A stretch of DNA of 64,000 nt from an uncultured Sphingomonadaceae bacterium (GCA_947499975.1 CANMQE010000001.1:1240001-1304000); one strand, 5' to 3'. Shown: positions 9,358 through 17,902, counted from the first letter of the stretch. The notes: a model not told the origin generated them from the sequence alone. Translations and numbers: made by a program.

Positions 9358-9366
9358 CAGCGGGCA
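9344..9366. terminator. Hairpin between convergent genes
   Basis: TGCCCGC and GCGGGCA form a perfect 7-bp stem with a 9-base loop that contains the TAA stop of the PF10118 gene. There is no T tract. It lies ten bases from the stop of the convergent GNAT gene. Confidence 0.4.
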
Positions 9367-9375
9367 CGCACCAAC

Positions 9376-9921
9376 TCAGGCGGCTTTCGCACCCAGCATT
9401 CCGGCATCTGTGACAAGGTTGCAGACATAGCGGCGGGCAGGAAAAGCCTCTCCTGCGCGCGCCTTGCATTGCGTCAGCCGGATTTCACCGGTTTCCACGA
9501 AGCCGTTTGCCTTCAGTACCCTTGCGCTGCCTGCGTTCTCGAGGAAGTGGCCGGCGTTGACGCTGTTTACGCCCAGCGCTGCCGCCATCTCCAGAATGCC
9601 GCGCACCGCCTCCTTGGCATAGCCGCGCCGCTGCCATGCGCGGCCGATCCAGTAGCCAAGCTCCATGCCTTCCTCGTCTGGATTCAGGCCGATCTGGCCG
9701 ATCACGGGTGCGACCGCGATATTTGGAAGCGTTACCGAGAACTTCATCGATCCAGGCGGGCTGGGATTGTGGCAATAGGCCACGGCGTCCGCCTTGGCAT
9801 AAGGCCACGGCGCGCTCGCCAGCATGCTGACGACGCGGAAATCGGCGATGCCATTGTAGATATCGCAGGCGTCTTCAGGAAAGACGGGTCGCAGGAAAAG
9901 CCGCTCGGTACGCATGAACAT
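9376..9921 (-). CDS. GNAT-family N-acetyltransferase (RimJ/RimL-like)
   Basis: The 181-residue protein has the RimJ/RimL pattern: an N-terminal MRTERLFLRPVFPEDA, a central IGQIGLNPDEEGMELGYWIG, the acetyl-CoA loop RRGYAKEAVRGILEMA and a C-terminal NAGSARVLKANGFVETG. Such enzymes move acetyl from acetyl-CoA to protein N-termini or small amines; the acceptor is not shown. The ATG at 9921 is chosen because GGGGAG lies seven bases upstream, adding Met-Phe before MRTERL. It is a single gene converging with the PF10118 gene. Confidence 0.9.
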   Translation of the reverse strand: MFMRTERLFLRPVFPEDACDIYNGIADFRVVSMLASAPWPYAKADAVAYCHNPSPPGSMKFSVTLPNIAVAPVIGQIGLNPDEEGMELGYWIGRAWQRRGYAKEAVRGILEMAAALGVNSVNAGHFLENAGSARVLKANGFVETGEIRLTQCKARAGEAFPARRYVCNLVTDAGMLGAKAA

Positions 9922-10006
9922 CGTTATTCTCCCCAATACCGAATGCCCGCCTCCATTGGGCCGTCGGTGTTTCAAATTCGGGTCTCAGCCCGCGGGAAGG
10001 AGAATC

Positions 10007-10036
10007 AAAAAAGGAGACGGGGCGGCCCCATCTCCT
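10007..10036 (-). terminator. Rho-independent terminator of rplU-rpmA
   Basis: Read on the minus strand, GGAGATGGGG and CCCCGTCTCC form a 10-bp stem (one G-U pair, CCG loop) directly followed by six T. It lies about 75 bases after the rpmA stop. A second hairpin (GGGGTCATCC/GGATGGCCCC, 10068-10092) lies between them. Confidence 0.85.
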
Positions 10037-10109
10037 TCCATTTTCTTCGAGTCTGTCAGGGCTCGAAAGGGGCCATCCCGGTGGATGACCCCATTATCGA
10101 ATCATCCGA

Positions 10110-10379
10110 TTATTCGGCGGCTTGCGCCATCGCGTCGACCGATACGTATTTACGGCCGAGCTTGCCGTCGTGGAAGCGGACCCTGCCGGCTTCCAGAGCG
10201 AACAGCGTGTGGTCCTTGCCCATGCCAACGTTGACGCCGGGATAGAACTTCGTACCGCGCTGGCGCACGATAATGTTGCCCGGAATCACTTCCTGGCTGC
10301 CGAACTTCTTCACACCAAGGCGACGACCTGCTGAGTCGCGACCGTTACGCGATGAACCGCCTGCTTTTTTATGTGCCAT
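10110..10379 (-). CDS. rpmA: 50S ribosomal protein L27
   Basis: L27 is a large-subunit protein whose N-terminus reaches the peptidyl transferase centre. The 89-residue sequence is unmistakable: [16 protein letters not shown] at the start, then [19 protein letters not shown] and a central [11 protein letters not shown]. Its N-terminus begins directly AHKKAGG, so no cleaved extension of the Firmicutes type is present. It is 12 bases downstream of rplU, the usual pair, and ends at a strong terminator. Confidence 0.98.
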   Translation of the reverse strand: MAHKKAGGSSRNGRDSAGRRLGVKKFGSQEVIPGNIIVRQRGTKFYPGVNVGMGKDHTLFALEAGRVRFHDGKLGRKYVSVDAMAQAAE

Positions 10380-10391
10380 GGTTCGAAATCC

Positions 10392-10898
10392 TTACTTCTT
10401 GTCGGCCGACTTGTCGGCGCTCTTCTTGGTAGCGGCAGCCTTCTTGGGCGCAGCTTTCTTTGCCGCAGGCTTCTGGTCGGCAGCAGCTTCCTTCTTGGGT
10501 GCTGCTTCCTTGGCCGGGGCCTTGGTGTCAGCCGACTTGGCGTCTTCCTTGGGGGCCTCTTCCGCCTTCTTGGCCGAAGCCTTCTTGGCGGCAGCCTTGC
10601 CTTCGCCAACGCCCACGATGCGCAGCAGGGTCATCTGCTGGCGGTGGCCATTCTTGCGGCGATAGTTGTGACGGCGACGCTTCTTGAAGACCGTCACCTT
10701 CTCGCTCTTGGCCTGGGCAATCACTTCAGCCGAAACCGTTACCTTGGATGCATCGGCCAGATCGGCGCCTTCGCCGGCCAGCAGAACATCTTCCAGCACG
10801 ATCGTATCACCGGCGTCACCCGCCAGCTTCTCGACTGCGATCTTATCTCCTTCGGCGACGCGATACTGCTTGCCGCCCGTGCGCACTACTGCGAACAT
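10392..10898 (-). CDS. rplU: 50S ribosomal protein L21 with lysine/alanine-rich tail
   Basis: L21 binds 23S rRNA in the large subunit. Residues 1-100 are a full L21: [14 protein letters not shown] at the start and [17 protein letters not shown] near 71-87. Bacterial L21 normally ends near residue 103; here about 68 further residues of Ala, Lys, Pro, Glu and Ser follow, a low-complexity basic tail seen in sphingomonad relatives. The frame continues upstream of 10898 to 11045 but the conserved N-terminus fixes the start. A likely promoter lies about 115 bases upstream. Confidence 0.97.
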   Translation of the reverse strand: MFAVVRTGGKQYRVAEGDKIAVEKLAGDAGDTIVLEDVLLAGEGADLADASKVTVSAEVIAQAKSEKVTVFKKRRRHNYRRKNGHRQQMTLLRIVGVGEGKAAAKKASAKKAEEAPKEDAKSADTKAPAKEAAPKKEAAADQKPAAKKAAPKKAAATKKSADKSADKK

Positions 10899-11013
10899 GG
10901 TGCTTAAATCCGTTTCATCTGGTGTCTCTAACTGCTTCCCAACCCCAGTGGATCCAGGGCCAATCCGCAGCAACGACAAAAAAGGCGCCCGCAGGGCACC
11001 GGAAAGAGCGCTG

Positions 11014-11042
11014 CCGTTAGGCGAAGCGCGGATAGCTGTCAA
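11014..11042 (-). promoter_or_regulatory. Likely promoter of rplU-rpmA
   Basis: On the minus strand TTGACA (11042-11037) is followed after exactly 17 bases by TAACGG (11019-11014). The -35 is perfect and the -10 moderate. It would give a leader of about 110 bases before rplU. Nothing else was recognised in 10899-11116. Confidence 0.5.
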
Positions 11043-11116
11043 CACTCACCTGACCGAATCTCCGGCTGAAATGTGTGCTGGAAAGCTTTCCGAGAGGACT
11101 GTAGTGGACATGGCAT

Positions 11117-11617
11117 ATGGTGCAAGCGTTTCGCCTCTCTTCCGGCATTTCTCTTCTGCTGCTGGCGGCCTGTTCGGCCCCTTCGCAGGAATATCCCACG
11201 CTGGCCGTGCGCGATATCGAACGGACAGGCGGCACGATGGAAGTGGAGCCTGCACCGCCGCCTGCGCCGCCCCCTGCGTCCACACTGTCCTCGCTTGACG
11301 ATCTCGCGCAAGCAGCCCGCGCCGCCCATTCGCAATTTTTGGCAGCAGCGCCCCGTGCGCGAAGCGTGGTGGCATCAGCCGCCGGTGCCGCGCGCGGAAG
11401 CGAGCGGTGGTCGCAGGCCCAGGTGGCGATTGCGGACCTCGAGGCGCAGCGCAGCCAGACAATGATCGCGCTGGCGGATCTGGACCGGATTTTCGTGGCA
11501 GCCGCGACGTCGGGACAGGCGACCGATTCGATTTCGGCCGTTCGCGGCGAGATCGATGCGCTGGTCGAGGAGCAGAACGCGCTGATCGGCAATTTGCTGG
11601 CCACCGTGGCGGGATAA
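11117..11617 (+). CDS. Putative lipoprotein of unknown function
   Basis: The 166-residue product starts with a lipoprotein signal: basic and hydrophobic residues, then LLLLAAC with the lipidated Cys at 19. A proline-rich stretch (EPAPPPAPPPAST, about residues 44-56) follows, then an Ala/Glu-rich region that is probably helical (SLDDLAQAARAAHSQFL, VEEQNALIGNLLATVAG). No known domain was recognised. It is likely anchored to the inner face of the outer membrane. It diverges from rplU and stands alone. Confidence 0.75.
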   Translation: MVQAFRLSSGISLLLLAACSAPSQEYPTLAVRDIERTGGTMEVEPAPPPAPPPASTLSSLDDLAQAARAAHSQFLAAAPRARSVVASAAGAARGSERWSQAQVAIADLEAQRSQTMIALADLDRIFVAAATSGQATDSISAVRGEIDALVEEQNALIGNLLATVAG

Positions 11618-11640
11618 GCCGCCCTGCCACCAAATGGCAA

Positions 11641-11669
11641 AGGCGAGGCCACGCAAAGCGGCCCCGCCT
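11641..11669. terminator. Hairpin between convergent genes
   Basis: AGGCGAGGCC and GGCCCCGCCT form a 10-bp stem with one mismatch and a 9-base loop between the plus-strand lipoprotein and the minus-strand membrane protein. It may serve both. There is no long T tract on either side. Confidence 0.45.
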
Positions 11670-11692
11670 CCCCCTGTCAGCCCGCAGTCAGG

Positions 11693-12115
11693 TTACACCA
11701 GGGCGGCGATCGTCACGCAGGCAAGTCCCCATGCGAAAATCAGCACCGGCAGGATAAGCACCTGGACCGTCGCATCGCGCGCGGTGGTGCGGCCATAGGC
11801 CGTCATGATCCCATCCTGCTGAAAGCGGCTCCAGGTTTTCGCCCGGCTAGGGGTGGTGGGCGCAAGCTGCGTCCAGATGGCAGGCACGCCGAAACCGGCC
11901 ACCACGAAAAGCGCGAAGATCGCGACCGGCAAAATCATCTCAGGATTTCTGAAGCCGATGGCCATTGTGCCGATAAAGCCGAGGAACAGCGCCACGGTGG
12001 CCACATAAAGTCCGGTCGGCAGTTCAAAGGTCCGGTCCGTCGGTGCGATAACGCGGGGTGCTTCGCGAATATCGGCCTGCTGGGCAATTTTTGCGCGGGT
12101 GAGTTGTTCGACCAT
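11693..12115 (-). CDS. Small inner-membrane protein of unknown function
   Basis: The 140-residue product has a hydrophilic N-terminus of about 35 residues, two hydrophobic segments close together (YVATVALFLGFIGTMAIGF and ILPVAIFALFVVAGFGV), a polar loop and a third hydrophobic C-terminal segment (VQVLILPVLIFAWGLACVTI). No family was recognised. The ATG at 12115 begins VEQLTRAKIAQQ; the frame is open upstream only through the sequence before it. It lies 65 bases downstream of moaE on the same strand, so it may be read through from the moa operon. Confidence 0.65.
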   Translation of the reverse strand: MVEQLTRAKIAQQADIREAPRVIAPTDRTFELPTGLYVATVALFLGFIGTMAIGFRNPEMILPVAIFALFVVAGFGVPAIWTQLAPTTPSRAKTWSRFQQDGIMTAYGRTTARDATVQVLILPVLIFAWGLACVTIAALV

Positions 12116-12180
12116 GTTTGCATTCCTTCCTGTGCTGGAGGTGGAATGCACCCATCGGTTCGGTCATGCTTTGATCGAGA

Positions 12181-12630
12181 TCAAACGTCCCAGCGTTTTG
12201 CGTCCGCGTGGTCTTCTTCGCGGGGCTCTATCCAGTGCCATCCGTCACTGCGCTTCTCCCGCTTCCAGAACCAGCTGCGCGATTTCAGATGGTCCATGGC
12301 GAAATCCACCGCCTCGAAAGCGTCGCGGCGATGCCGCGCGGCGGCGGCCACCAGCACGATCGGCGCGCCGGGCCGCATGTGGCCGGTGCGGTGGTGGATG
12401 AGGAGCCCGTCCAGCTGCCAGCGCGAATCGACCTCTTTCGCCAGAGTTTCCATTCCCGGCAGGGTCAGCCGTTCGTAACTGATAAGTTCGAGAACTTTCA
12501 CATCGCCGTCGGGCCGCACCTTGCCAACGAAGCTGGCGATGCCACCCGAATCGGGATGCGCCTTGGCAAACAGGCCCAGTGCCTTACCCGGAGAGAAGCC
12601 CCTGTTCAGCAATTGCACGTCGCGCGCCAT
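12181..12630 (-). CDS. moaE: Molybdopterin synthase catalytic subunit MoaE
   Basis: MoaE, with MoaD, inserts the dithiolene sulfurs into precursor Z to give molybdopterin. The 149-residue product shows the family order: GGIASFVGKVRP near residue 30, LELISYERLTLPGME, IHHRTGHMRPGAPIVLVAAAARHR and the active-site KSRSWFWKRE with its conserved Lys residues. The start at 12630 begins ARDVQLLNRGF and lies one base from the moaD stop, so the two are translationally coupled. Confidence 0.95.
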   Translation of the reverse strand: MARDVQLLNRGFSPGKALGLFAKAHPDSGGIASFVGKVRPDGDVKVLELISYERLTLPGMETLAKEVDSRWQLDGLLIHHRTGHMRPGAPIVLVAAAARHRRDAFEAVDFAMDHLKSRSWFWKREKRSDGWHWIEPREEDHADAKRWDV

Positions 12631-12631
12631 G

Positions 12632-12874
12632 TCAGCCGCCGGATACTGGCGGCAGCAGCGCAACCTCGTCGCCATCCTTCGCTTGGAGGGTCGTCTTGTC
12701 GGCCAGCACCGCGCCGTTCACGGCGATCTTGGTGCGATCCTGCGACGCGGCCTCTGCCAGATCCGCGCCCAGCGCGTCTTCCAGCCCGCCCCAGCTCAGC
12801 GGGGCGGTAACCTCACGCTCCCCTTCGCCCGCAAGATCGGCCAGCTTGCCGATGAAGACAACGGTTACAGCCAT
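12632..12874 (-). CDS. moaD: Molybdopterin synthase sulfur carrier MoaD
   Basis: This 80-residue ubiquitin-fold protein ends in the obligatory Gly-Gly (LLPPVSGG) that is thiocarboxylated to carry sulfur to MoaE. It opens VTVVFIGKLADLAGEGE and has IAVNGAVLADKTTLQ near residue 50, typical of MoaD. Its ATG overlaps the moaA stop (ATGA). Confidence 0.95.
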   Translation of the reverse strand: MAVTVVFIGKLADLAGEGEREVTAPLSWGGLEDALGADLAEAASQDRTKIAVNGAVLADKTTLQAKDGDEVALLPPVSGG

Positions 12875-13875
12875 CAGCCGCCCGTCATCGACATGTGGCG
12901 CGGCTGCGCGGGAGCGGCACCTTCCTCGATGCGGAAATCGTGTTTCTCGGGCTTGATGCGCATCGCCTCGTCCAGCGCGGCGGCGAGATTGGCATCGGGC
13001 GCGTCGGACCTTAGGGCGCTACGCAGATCGACCTTCTCCGCACCGCCGAGGCAGGCGTAAAGCTGGCCAGTGGCCGTCACGCGGATGCGGTTGCAGGTGG
13101 CGCAGAAATTGTTTGTGAGCGGAGTGATGAACCCCAGCCTGCCGCCTGTCTCCTCCACCCGCACATAACGCGCCGGGCCGCCGGTGTTGTCGGAAATGTC
13201 GGTGAGGGTAAAGCGTTCTTCCAGCTCGTCTCGAACGGCAGGCAACGGCAGGTAATGGTCCACCCGTTCGCCATCCACCTCGCCCAGCGGCATCACCTCG
13301 ATCAGCGTCATGTCGTGGCCGTTCACGCCCGCCCATTCCACCAGGAAGGGGATTTCGCTCTGGTTGATGCCTTTCAGCGCCACGGTGTTGATCTTGACGG
13401 AAAGGCCCGCCCTTTTCGCCTCCGCAATACCGCGCAGCACGTGGACCAGCCTGTCCCGGCGGGAAAGCGTCTGGAACAGTTCGCCGTCCATCGTGTCGAG
13501 CGAGACGTTCACGCGGCGCACGCCGGCCGCGTAGAGATCGCCGGCAAATTCCTCCAGCCGCGTGCCGTTGGTGGTGAGCGTGAGCTCGTCCAGGCCATCA
13601 CCCAGCTTGCGGCCCAGCGCCTGCACAAGTTCGATCACGTCGCGCCGCACCAGCGGCTCTCCACCGGTCAGCCGTATCTTGTTGATGCCGCGATCGATAA
13701 AGGCGAGGCCGAGCTTGTGCAGTTCCTCCAGGCTCAGCACTTCCTTCTTGGGAAGGAAGGTCATGCGTTCGGGCATGCAGTAGGAACAGCGCAGGTCGCA
13801 GCGATCCGTCACCGAGAGGCGAAGGTACGAAATGCGGCGCTGGAATGCGTCGACGAGAGGTTCGGAGCAACTCAT
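12874..13875 (-). CDS. moaA: GTP 3',8-cyclase MoaA
   Basis: MoaA is a radical-SAM enzyme that starts molybdenum cofactor synthesis by converting GTP to 3',8-cyclo-GTP. The 333-residue protein carries the SAM 4Fe-4S motif CDLRCSYC (Cys26, 30, 33), the GGEPLVRRD segment and the second, C-terminal cluster NNFCATCNRIRV plus YACLGG. It ends in Met-Thr-Gly-Gly, the conserved tail needed for activity. MoaC is not encoded here. It follows a 108-residue orf by 12 bases and overlaps moaD. Confidence 0.97.
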   Translation of the reverse strand: MSCSEPLVDAFQRRISYLRLSVTDRCDLRCSYCMPERMTFLPKKEVLSLEELHKLGLAFIDRGINKIRLTGGEPLVRRDVIELVQALGRKLGDGLDELTLTTNGTRLEEFAGDLYAAGVRRVNVSLDTMDGELFQTLSRRDRLVHVLRGIAEAKRAGLSVKINTVALKGINQSEIPFLVEWAGVNGHDMTLIEVMPLGEVDGERVDHYLPLPAVRDELEERFTLTDISDNTGGPARYVRVEETGGRLGFITPLTNNFCATCNRIRVTATGQLYACLGGAEKVDLRSALRSDAPDANLAAALDEAMRIKPEKHDFRIEEGAAPAQPRHMSMTGG

Positions 13876-13887
13876 GTACTGTCCTAC

Positions 13888-14214
13888 CTAGTCCCTCTCG
13901 CGCGGATTGCCATCCGCAGCGAACAGTTGACCGGTCACGCCGGGCGCATTCTGGAGGTAATCGCAAATCGCCTGCACGGTGTCGGAAGATCCGCCCACTG
14001 CCCCGTTCACGCGGCAAGGTGCGGCCTCTCGCGCCAGTTCCTCCACTGCGGCGGTGCGCCAGCGTTCGTGCGTGTGATCGGCGGGATCGAACAGCAGCAC
14101 GATATCGCTGCCCGCGGCATGGCGCGCCTCGGGCAGGATGCGCGCGTGGAAGGCCGCGGCCGCATCAAGCGGCGCATCGGGCAATTCACGCGCCTCTATC
14201 CGCACCAGGGGCAT
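13888..14214 (-). CDS. Unrecognised small protein between folB and moaA
   Basis: The 108-residue product reads MPLVRIEARELPDAP, later SDIVLLFDPADHTHERW, then VNGAVGGSSDTVQAICDYLQNAPGVTGQLFAADGN. The alternation of short strands, a VGGSSDTVQAICDYL turn-helix and a GQLFAADG strand resembles half of a Rossmann-like fold, but no named family was recognised. The ATG overlaps the folB stop (ATGA) and the stop is 12 bases from moaA, so it is firmly inside a pterin/molybdopterin operon. A role near GTP-derived pterins is an inference from position only. Confidence 0.7.
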   Translation of the reverse strand: MPLVRIEARELPDAPLDAAAAFHARILPEARHAAGSDIVLLFDPADHTHERWRTAAVEELAREAAPCRVNGAVGGSSDTVQAICDYLQNAPGVTGQLFAADGNPRERD

Positions 14215-14582
14215 CACTTGCGCTCCCGCACCATGGTGATGCCGATTTCCTCTTCACCTTCGGAAAGCGCCAGCTTGACGATCTTCACGCTGATCTCCTC
14301 CACCCGTTCATCCTGCAGGAACAGGGTTTCGCAAACATGGTCTGCCACGGCCTCGATCAGCTTGTAGTGCCGGTCGCCCAGCGCCTCTGAACAGGCGAAT
14401 TTCAGATCCATGTAGTTCTTGCTGGCATCCAGCGGCGTATCGGGATCGTAATGCGGTTGAATCTTCAGCTTCACGCGCACGGTGAAGCGCAGCGGCTGGG
14501 GTTGCCCTGTTTCTTCTGAATAGATGCCCGTGTGGATCATCTGCACGAAGTCGACGAGTTCGAGATGAAGGCTGTCTGCCAT
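14214..14582 (-). CDS. folB: Dihydroneopterin aldolase
   Basis: FolB cleaves 7,8-dihydroneopterin to hydroxymethyl-dihydropterin in folate synthesis. The 122-residue length fits. Family features seen are TGIYSEETGQPQPLRFTVRVKLK near residues 18-40, a central NYMDLKFACSEAL, and KLIEAVADHVCETLF before ISVKIVKLAL. It is the first gene of folB-orf-moaA-moaD-moaE on the minus strand. The ATG at 14582 is the only sensible start; 14583-14723 upstream is the divergent promoter space with a DUF1499 gene. Confidence 0.9.
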   Translation of the reverse strand: MADSLHLELVDFVQMIHTGIYSEETGQPQPLRFTVRVKLKIQPHYDPDTPLDASKNYMDLKFACSEALGDRHYKLIEAVADHVCETLFLQDERVEEISVKIVKLALSEGEEEIGITMVRERK

Positions 14583-14723
14583 GATGCCCCGCGTGATTAC
14601 AGTCTCGGCGCCGATTTACAAGGAAACAGACGTAGTCAACAAAGGCGGCATGGACCTTTGCCTGCAGTTGACGCTGCACCGGATTTGGGGTGAGTCGTAA
14701 CCTCAAGCAGGAAAGGGACGAGC

Positions 14724-15521
14724 ATGATGGCCGAATCGAGCGAAACTGTAACGGGGCATTCGCCGCAAACCGCTACGGCGGCGCACACCAAGAGCGCGAA
14801 GATTTCGCGCTGGCTCGGCGTGTTCGTGCTGGGCGGCGCTCTCATCATCATCGCCGTCGTGCTGGTGGCCGCCACGCTGGGGCGCTTCGACATTATCGAC
14901 AAGCTTTCCGGCTTCATTCCCTTTGCCGTCGCCCTGAACCCCGCCCGCGCCCTGACGATTATCGGCGTTCTGGGGCTGGTCTTCGCCTTCTGGAAAAGCA
15001 CGGGCCAGGTCGCTCGCCTGTTCGTGGGCACGGTGCTGTCCGCTGCCCTGCTGGTGGCGATCTACAGCATGCTGATTATCCCGGCGGGTAACGTGCCGCC
15101 CATTCACGATATCACCACCGACATGCAGGATCCACCGCAGTTCGCCACCCTGGACGTGGAAGAACTGAGCACCGGCCCCTTCAGCCGCGAGGAATGGCGC
15201 GCTTTTCATGAAGGCGCCTATGCCGATATCGAACCGATCATCATCGACAAGTCGCCCGAGGAAGTGCTGGCCAACGCCCAGGCACTGGCGGAGGATCGTG
15301 GCTGGGAAATCGCCTCTTTCGACGCTGAGGCTGGCCGCATGGAGGCGACCGCGACCGCAGGTTACGTCCGTTTCTACGACGACGTGGTTGTCGAAGTGAC
15401 GCCCGTGGCAGACGGTTCCACCCGCGTGGATATGCGATCGGTCAGCCGCGTCGGCGTCAGCGACGTTGGCTACAACGCGGCGCGCATCAAGAGCTTCCTG
15501 GCAGACCTTCGCGCTATCTGA
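14724..15521 (+). CDS. DUF1499 membrane protein
   Basis: The 265-residue protein has three predicted membrane helices in its first half (WLGVFVLGGALIIIAVVLVA; ALTIIGVLGLVFAFW; LFVGTVLSAALLVAIYSML), then a periplasmic DUF1499 domain. The domain opens IPAGNVPPIHDITTD and closes with SVSRVGVSDVGYNAARIKSF, both family hallmarks. The function is unknown. Two Met codons in tandem (14724, 14727) follow GGAAAGGGACG. It is a single gene converging with a methyltransferase. Confidence 0.88.
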   Translation: MMAESSETVTGHSPQTATAAHTKSAKISRWLGVFVLGGALIIIAVVLVAATLGRFDIIDKLSGFIPFAVALNPARALTIIGVLGLVFAFWKSTGQVARLFVGTVLSAALLVAIYSMLIIPAGNVPPIHDITTDMQDPPQFATLDVEELSTGPFSREEWRAFHEGAYADIEPIIIDKSPEEVLANAQALAEDRGWEIASFDAEAGRMEATATAGYVRFYDDVVVEVTPVADGSTRVDMRSVSRVGVSDVGYNAARIKSFLADLRAI

Positions 15522-15541
15522 GACGCGTTGGCGGGAGTGGT

Positions 15542-16429
15542 CTAATCGTTGCTCCAGCGGGCGAAGATGGCGGTGGGCAGCAGGCGGCCGTCCTCGCCAT
15601 CTTCCTGCACTGCCAGATCGCCGTGCTCCACCCTGCCGGGCAGATCGGCGAAGGCTTCTGCCAGAAGACCGCCGATCGCCAGCGAACTCATGCGCACGGC
15701 ATAGACGGTGAGAAACAGGAAGCTGCTGTTGGCATCGAGCAATTGGCGGCAATCGGCAACAAGGCCCGGCAGGCCTTCTTCCAGCCGCCATGTCTCGCCC
15801 TTGGGACCGCGCCCGAACTTGGGCGGATCGAGGATAATGCCATCGTAGCGCCGCTCCCGCCGCACCTCGCGCGCGGTGAACTTCACGGCATCGTCTATCA
15901 GCCAGCGGATCGGGCGATCTTCCATGCCGGATAGCGCGGCGTTCTCTCGCGCCTGCGCCACCGATTTCTTGCTCGCATCCACATGCGCCACGGAGCCGCA
16001 CTGGCTCAGCGCCAGGCTGCCGACGCCGGTGTAACCGAACAGGTTCAACGTCTGCGCATCCTCGCGCCCCGCCAACCGCCCGCGCATCCAGTGCCACACG
16101 GGAGACATGTCGGGGAAAAAGCCCAGGTGACGAAAGGGCGTGCATTGCGCGTTGAATCGCACGTCTTCCCACGCCAGTTCCCAGCCGTCGGGCGGGCCTG
16201 CATTGTCATATTGCCAGCGGCCGCCACCATCCTCGTCACTGCCCGGCACGAATTCGCCATCGGCCTGCCAGTCTTGCTGGCGCGGTGCCCACATGGCCTG
16301 CGGTTCGGGCCGGATAAAGCGATGGGGGCCGTAACGCTCCAGCTTGCGCCCATGCCCGCTGTCGACCAGGCCATAATCGGCCCAGCCCTCGCCAGCCATC
16401 AGCACAGGATCGCGAACAAGCCGCGCCAT
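15542..16429 (-). CDS. Class I SAM-dependent methyltransferase (PF10672-like)
   Basis: The 295-residue protein has an N-terminal part typical of 23S rRNA methyltransferases of the RlmI/RlmK group (CTPFRHLGFFPDMSPVWHW), the SAM-binding LNLFGYTGVGSLAL near residue 130, an acidic-loop HVDASKKSV and the catalytic ILDPPKFGRGPKGE. Relatives methylate large-subunit rRNA, but the exact base is not shown. Its ATG overlaps the thrC stop (ATGA), so it is co-translated with thrC. It converges with the DUF1499 gene 20 bases away. Confidence 0.88.
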   Translation of the reverse strand: MARLVRDPVLMAGEGWADYGLVDSGHGRKLERYGPHRFIRPEPQAMWAPRQQDWQADGEFVPGSDEDGGGRWQYDNAGPPDGWELAWEDVRFNAQCTPFRHLGFFPDMSPVWHWMRGRLAGREDAQTLNLFGYTGVGSLALSQCGSVAHVDASKKSVAQARENAALSGMEDRPIRWLIDDAVKFTAREVRRERRYDGIILDPPKFGRGPKGETWRLEEGLPGLVADCRQLLDANSSFLFLTVYAVRMSSLAIGGLLAEAFADLPGRVEHGDLAVQEDGEDGRLLPTAIFARWSND

Positions 16430-17841
16430 CAGCTGCTGGGCGTTGCGTGCTGGGAGACGAACTGGGCCACGGCGTCATACTCGCCCGGCAATTCCACCAG
16501 CGCCTCCGACCGCTCGAACAGATCGCCCACGCGGCGCGGCAGATCGGGCCGGGCACCCGTTGCACGTTCCACCGCATCGGGGAACTTGGCCGGATGCGCG
16601 GTGGCCAGTGTCACCACCGGCGTCGATTCAGGAACACCCGCTTCGCGCGCGGCATGCAGGCCGATGGCGGTGTGCGGGTCCAACACCATGCCGCAGCATT
16701 CGTTGGCCCAGCTCATCGCCTGAGACATGCCTGCCTGGTCCACCCGCGCGCTGGCGAACAATCGCGCAGCGCCCTCTCGCTGGCTGTTGGTGAGCTGCAT
16801 GGCCCTGCTCGATTCGAAACCGCGCATCTGCTCCGCCATGGCCACGCCGTCGCGGCCACCCAGATCAAACAGCAGCCGCTCGAAATTGGAGCTTACCTGA
16901 ATGTCCATGCTGGGCGCTGCGGTGGGCGTGACAGTGCCGGCAGAATAATCACCCGATGCCAGCGCACGGTGCAGGATGTCGTTCACATTGGTGGCCACGA
17001 TCAGCCGCTCTATCGGCAGGCCCATCTTCGCCGCGACATAGCCTGCGAAAACGTCACCGAAATTGCCGGTGGGAACGCTGAAGGCGACCTTGCGGCGCGG
17101 CGCCCCCAGCTGCAGCGCTGCGGCGAAGTAATACACCACCTGCGCCATCAGGCGCGCCCAATTGATCGAATTGACGGCGCTGATCCGGAACTTGCCGCCG
17201 TGCGATGCTGCCATTTCCGGATCGTTGAACATGCGCTTCACCATGGCCTGCGCATCGTCGAAGCTGCCTTCGATCGCGAGATTGTGAACATTGGGCGCGC
17301 GCACCGTCGTCATCTGGCGGCGCTGCACGTCGCTGACCCGGCCCTTGGGGTGAAGCATGAAGATGTCCACCCGCTCACGCCCCGCCACGGCATCGATGGC
17401 CGCACTGCCGGTGTCGCCGCTGGTGGCGCCCACAATGGTGAGGTGATCATCGCTCTTGGCAAGGAAGTGCTCGAAAAGCCGCCCCAGCAATTGCAGGGCC
17501 ACGTCCTTGAACGCCAGCGTCGGGCCATGGAACAGTTCCAGCACCCACTGCTGCTGATCAAGTTGCACCAGCGGCGTGACGGCCTGATGCGAGAAACGTC
17601 CGTAGGCGCGGGTGCAAAGGTCACGCAGCTCCTCCGGCGTCAGCGAACCTTCGACGAAAGGCGTCATCACGCGCACGGCAAGCTCGACATAGGAAAGCCC
17701 GGCCATGGACGCGATCTCGTGCTCGGAGAACTGCGGCCAGCTTTCAGGCACGTAAAGGCCGCCATCGCTGGCCAAGCCAGCCAGGGTGACGCCTTCGAAA
17801 TCGAGCGCGGGCGCGCTGCCACGGGTAGAGATATATTTCAT
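16429..17841 (-). CDS. thrC: Threonine synthase
   Basis: ThrC converts O-phosphohomoserine to threonine with pyridoxal phosphate. The 470-residue product starts MKYISTRG, the usual start of the long class, has the PLP Lys in GPTLAFKDVALQLLG, the phosphate-binding GATSGDTGSAA and VPTGNFGDVFAGYVA. The frame is open for another 93 codons upstream but the conserved start fixes 17841. It lies 61 bases after the SURF1 gene at the tail of the oxidase operon, the normal sphingomonad order. Confidence 0.96.
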   Translation of the reverse strand: MKYISTRGSAPALDFEGVTLAGLASDGGLYVPESWPQFSEHEIASMAGLSYVELAVRVMTPFVEGSLTPEELRDLCTRAYGRFSHQAVTPLVQLDQQQWVLELFHGPTLAFKDVALQLLGRLFEHFLAKSDDHLTIVGATSGDTGSAAIDAVAGRERVDIFMLHPKGRVSDVQRRQMTTVRAPNVHNLAIEGSFDDAQAMVKRMFNDPEMAASHGGKFRISAVNSINWARLMAQVVYYFAAALQLGAPRRKVAFSVPTGNFGDVFAGYVAAKMGLPIERLIVATNVNDILHRALASGDYSAGTVTPTAAPSMDIQVSSNFERLLFDLGGRDGVAMAEQMRGFESSRAMQLTNSQREGAARLFASARVDQAGMSQAMSWANECCGMVLDPHTAIGLHAAREAGVPESTPVVTLATAHPAKFPDAVERATGARPDLPRRVGDLFERSEALVELPGEYDAVAQFVSQHATPSS

Positions 17842-17902
17842 CGTGGGGCGCGCGTTAAAGCCATGCCACGGGCTGGGCAAGCAAGCAGTGATTGCACGCA
17901 AT

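Noticed and set aside
14703..16172. A 489-codon minus-strand open frame opposite the DUF1499 gene
   Set aside because: It crosses into the methyltransferase gene in another frame and its translation is arginine-rich without any motif.
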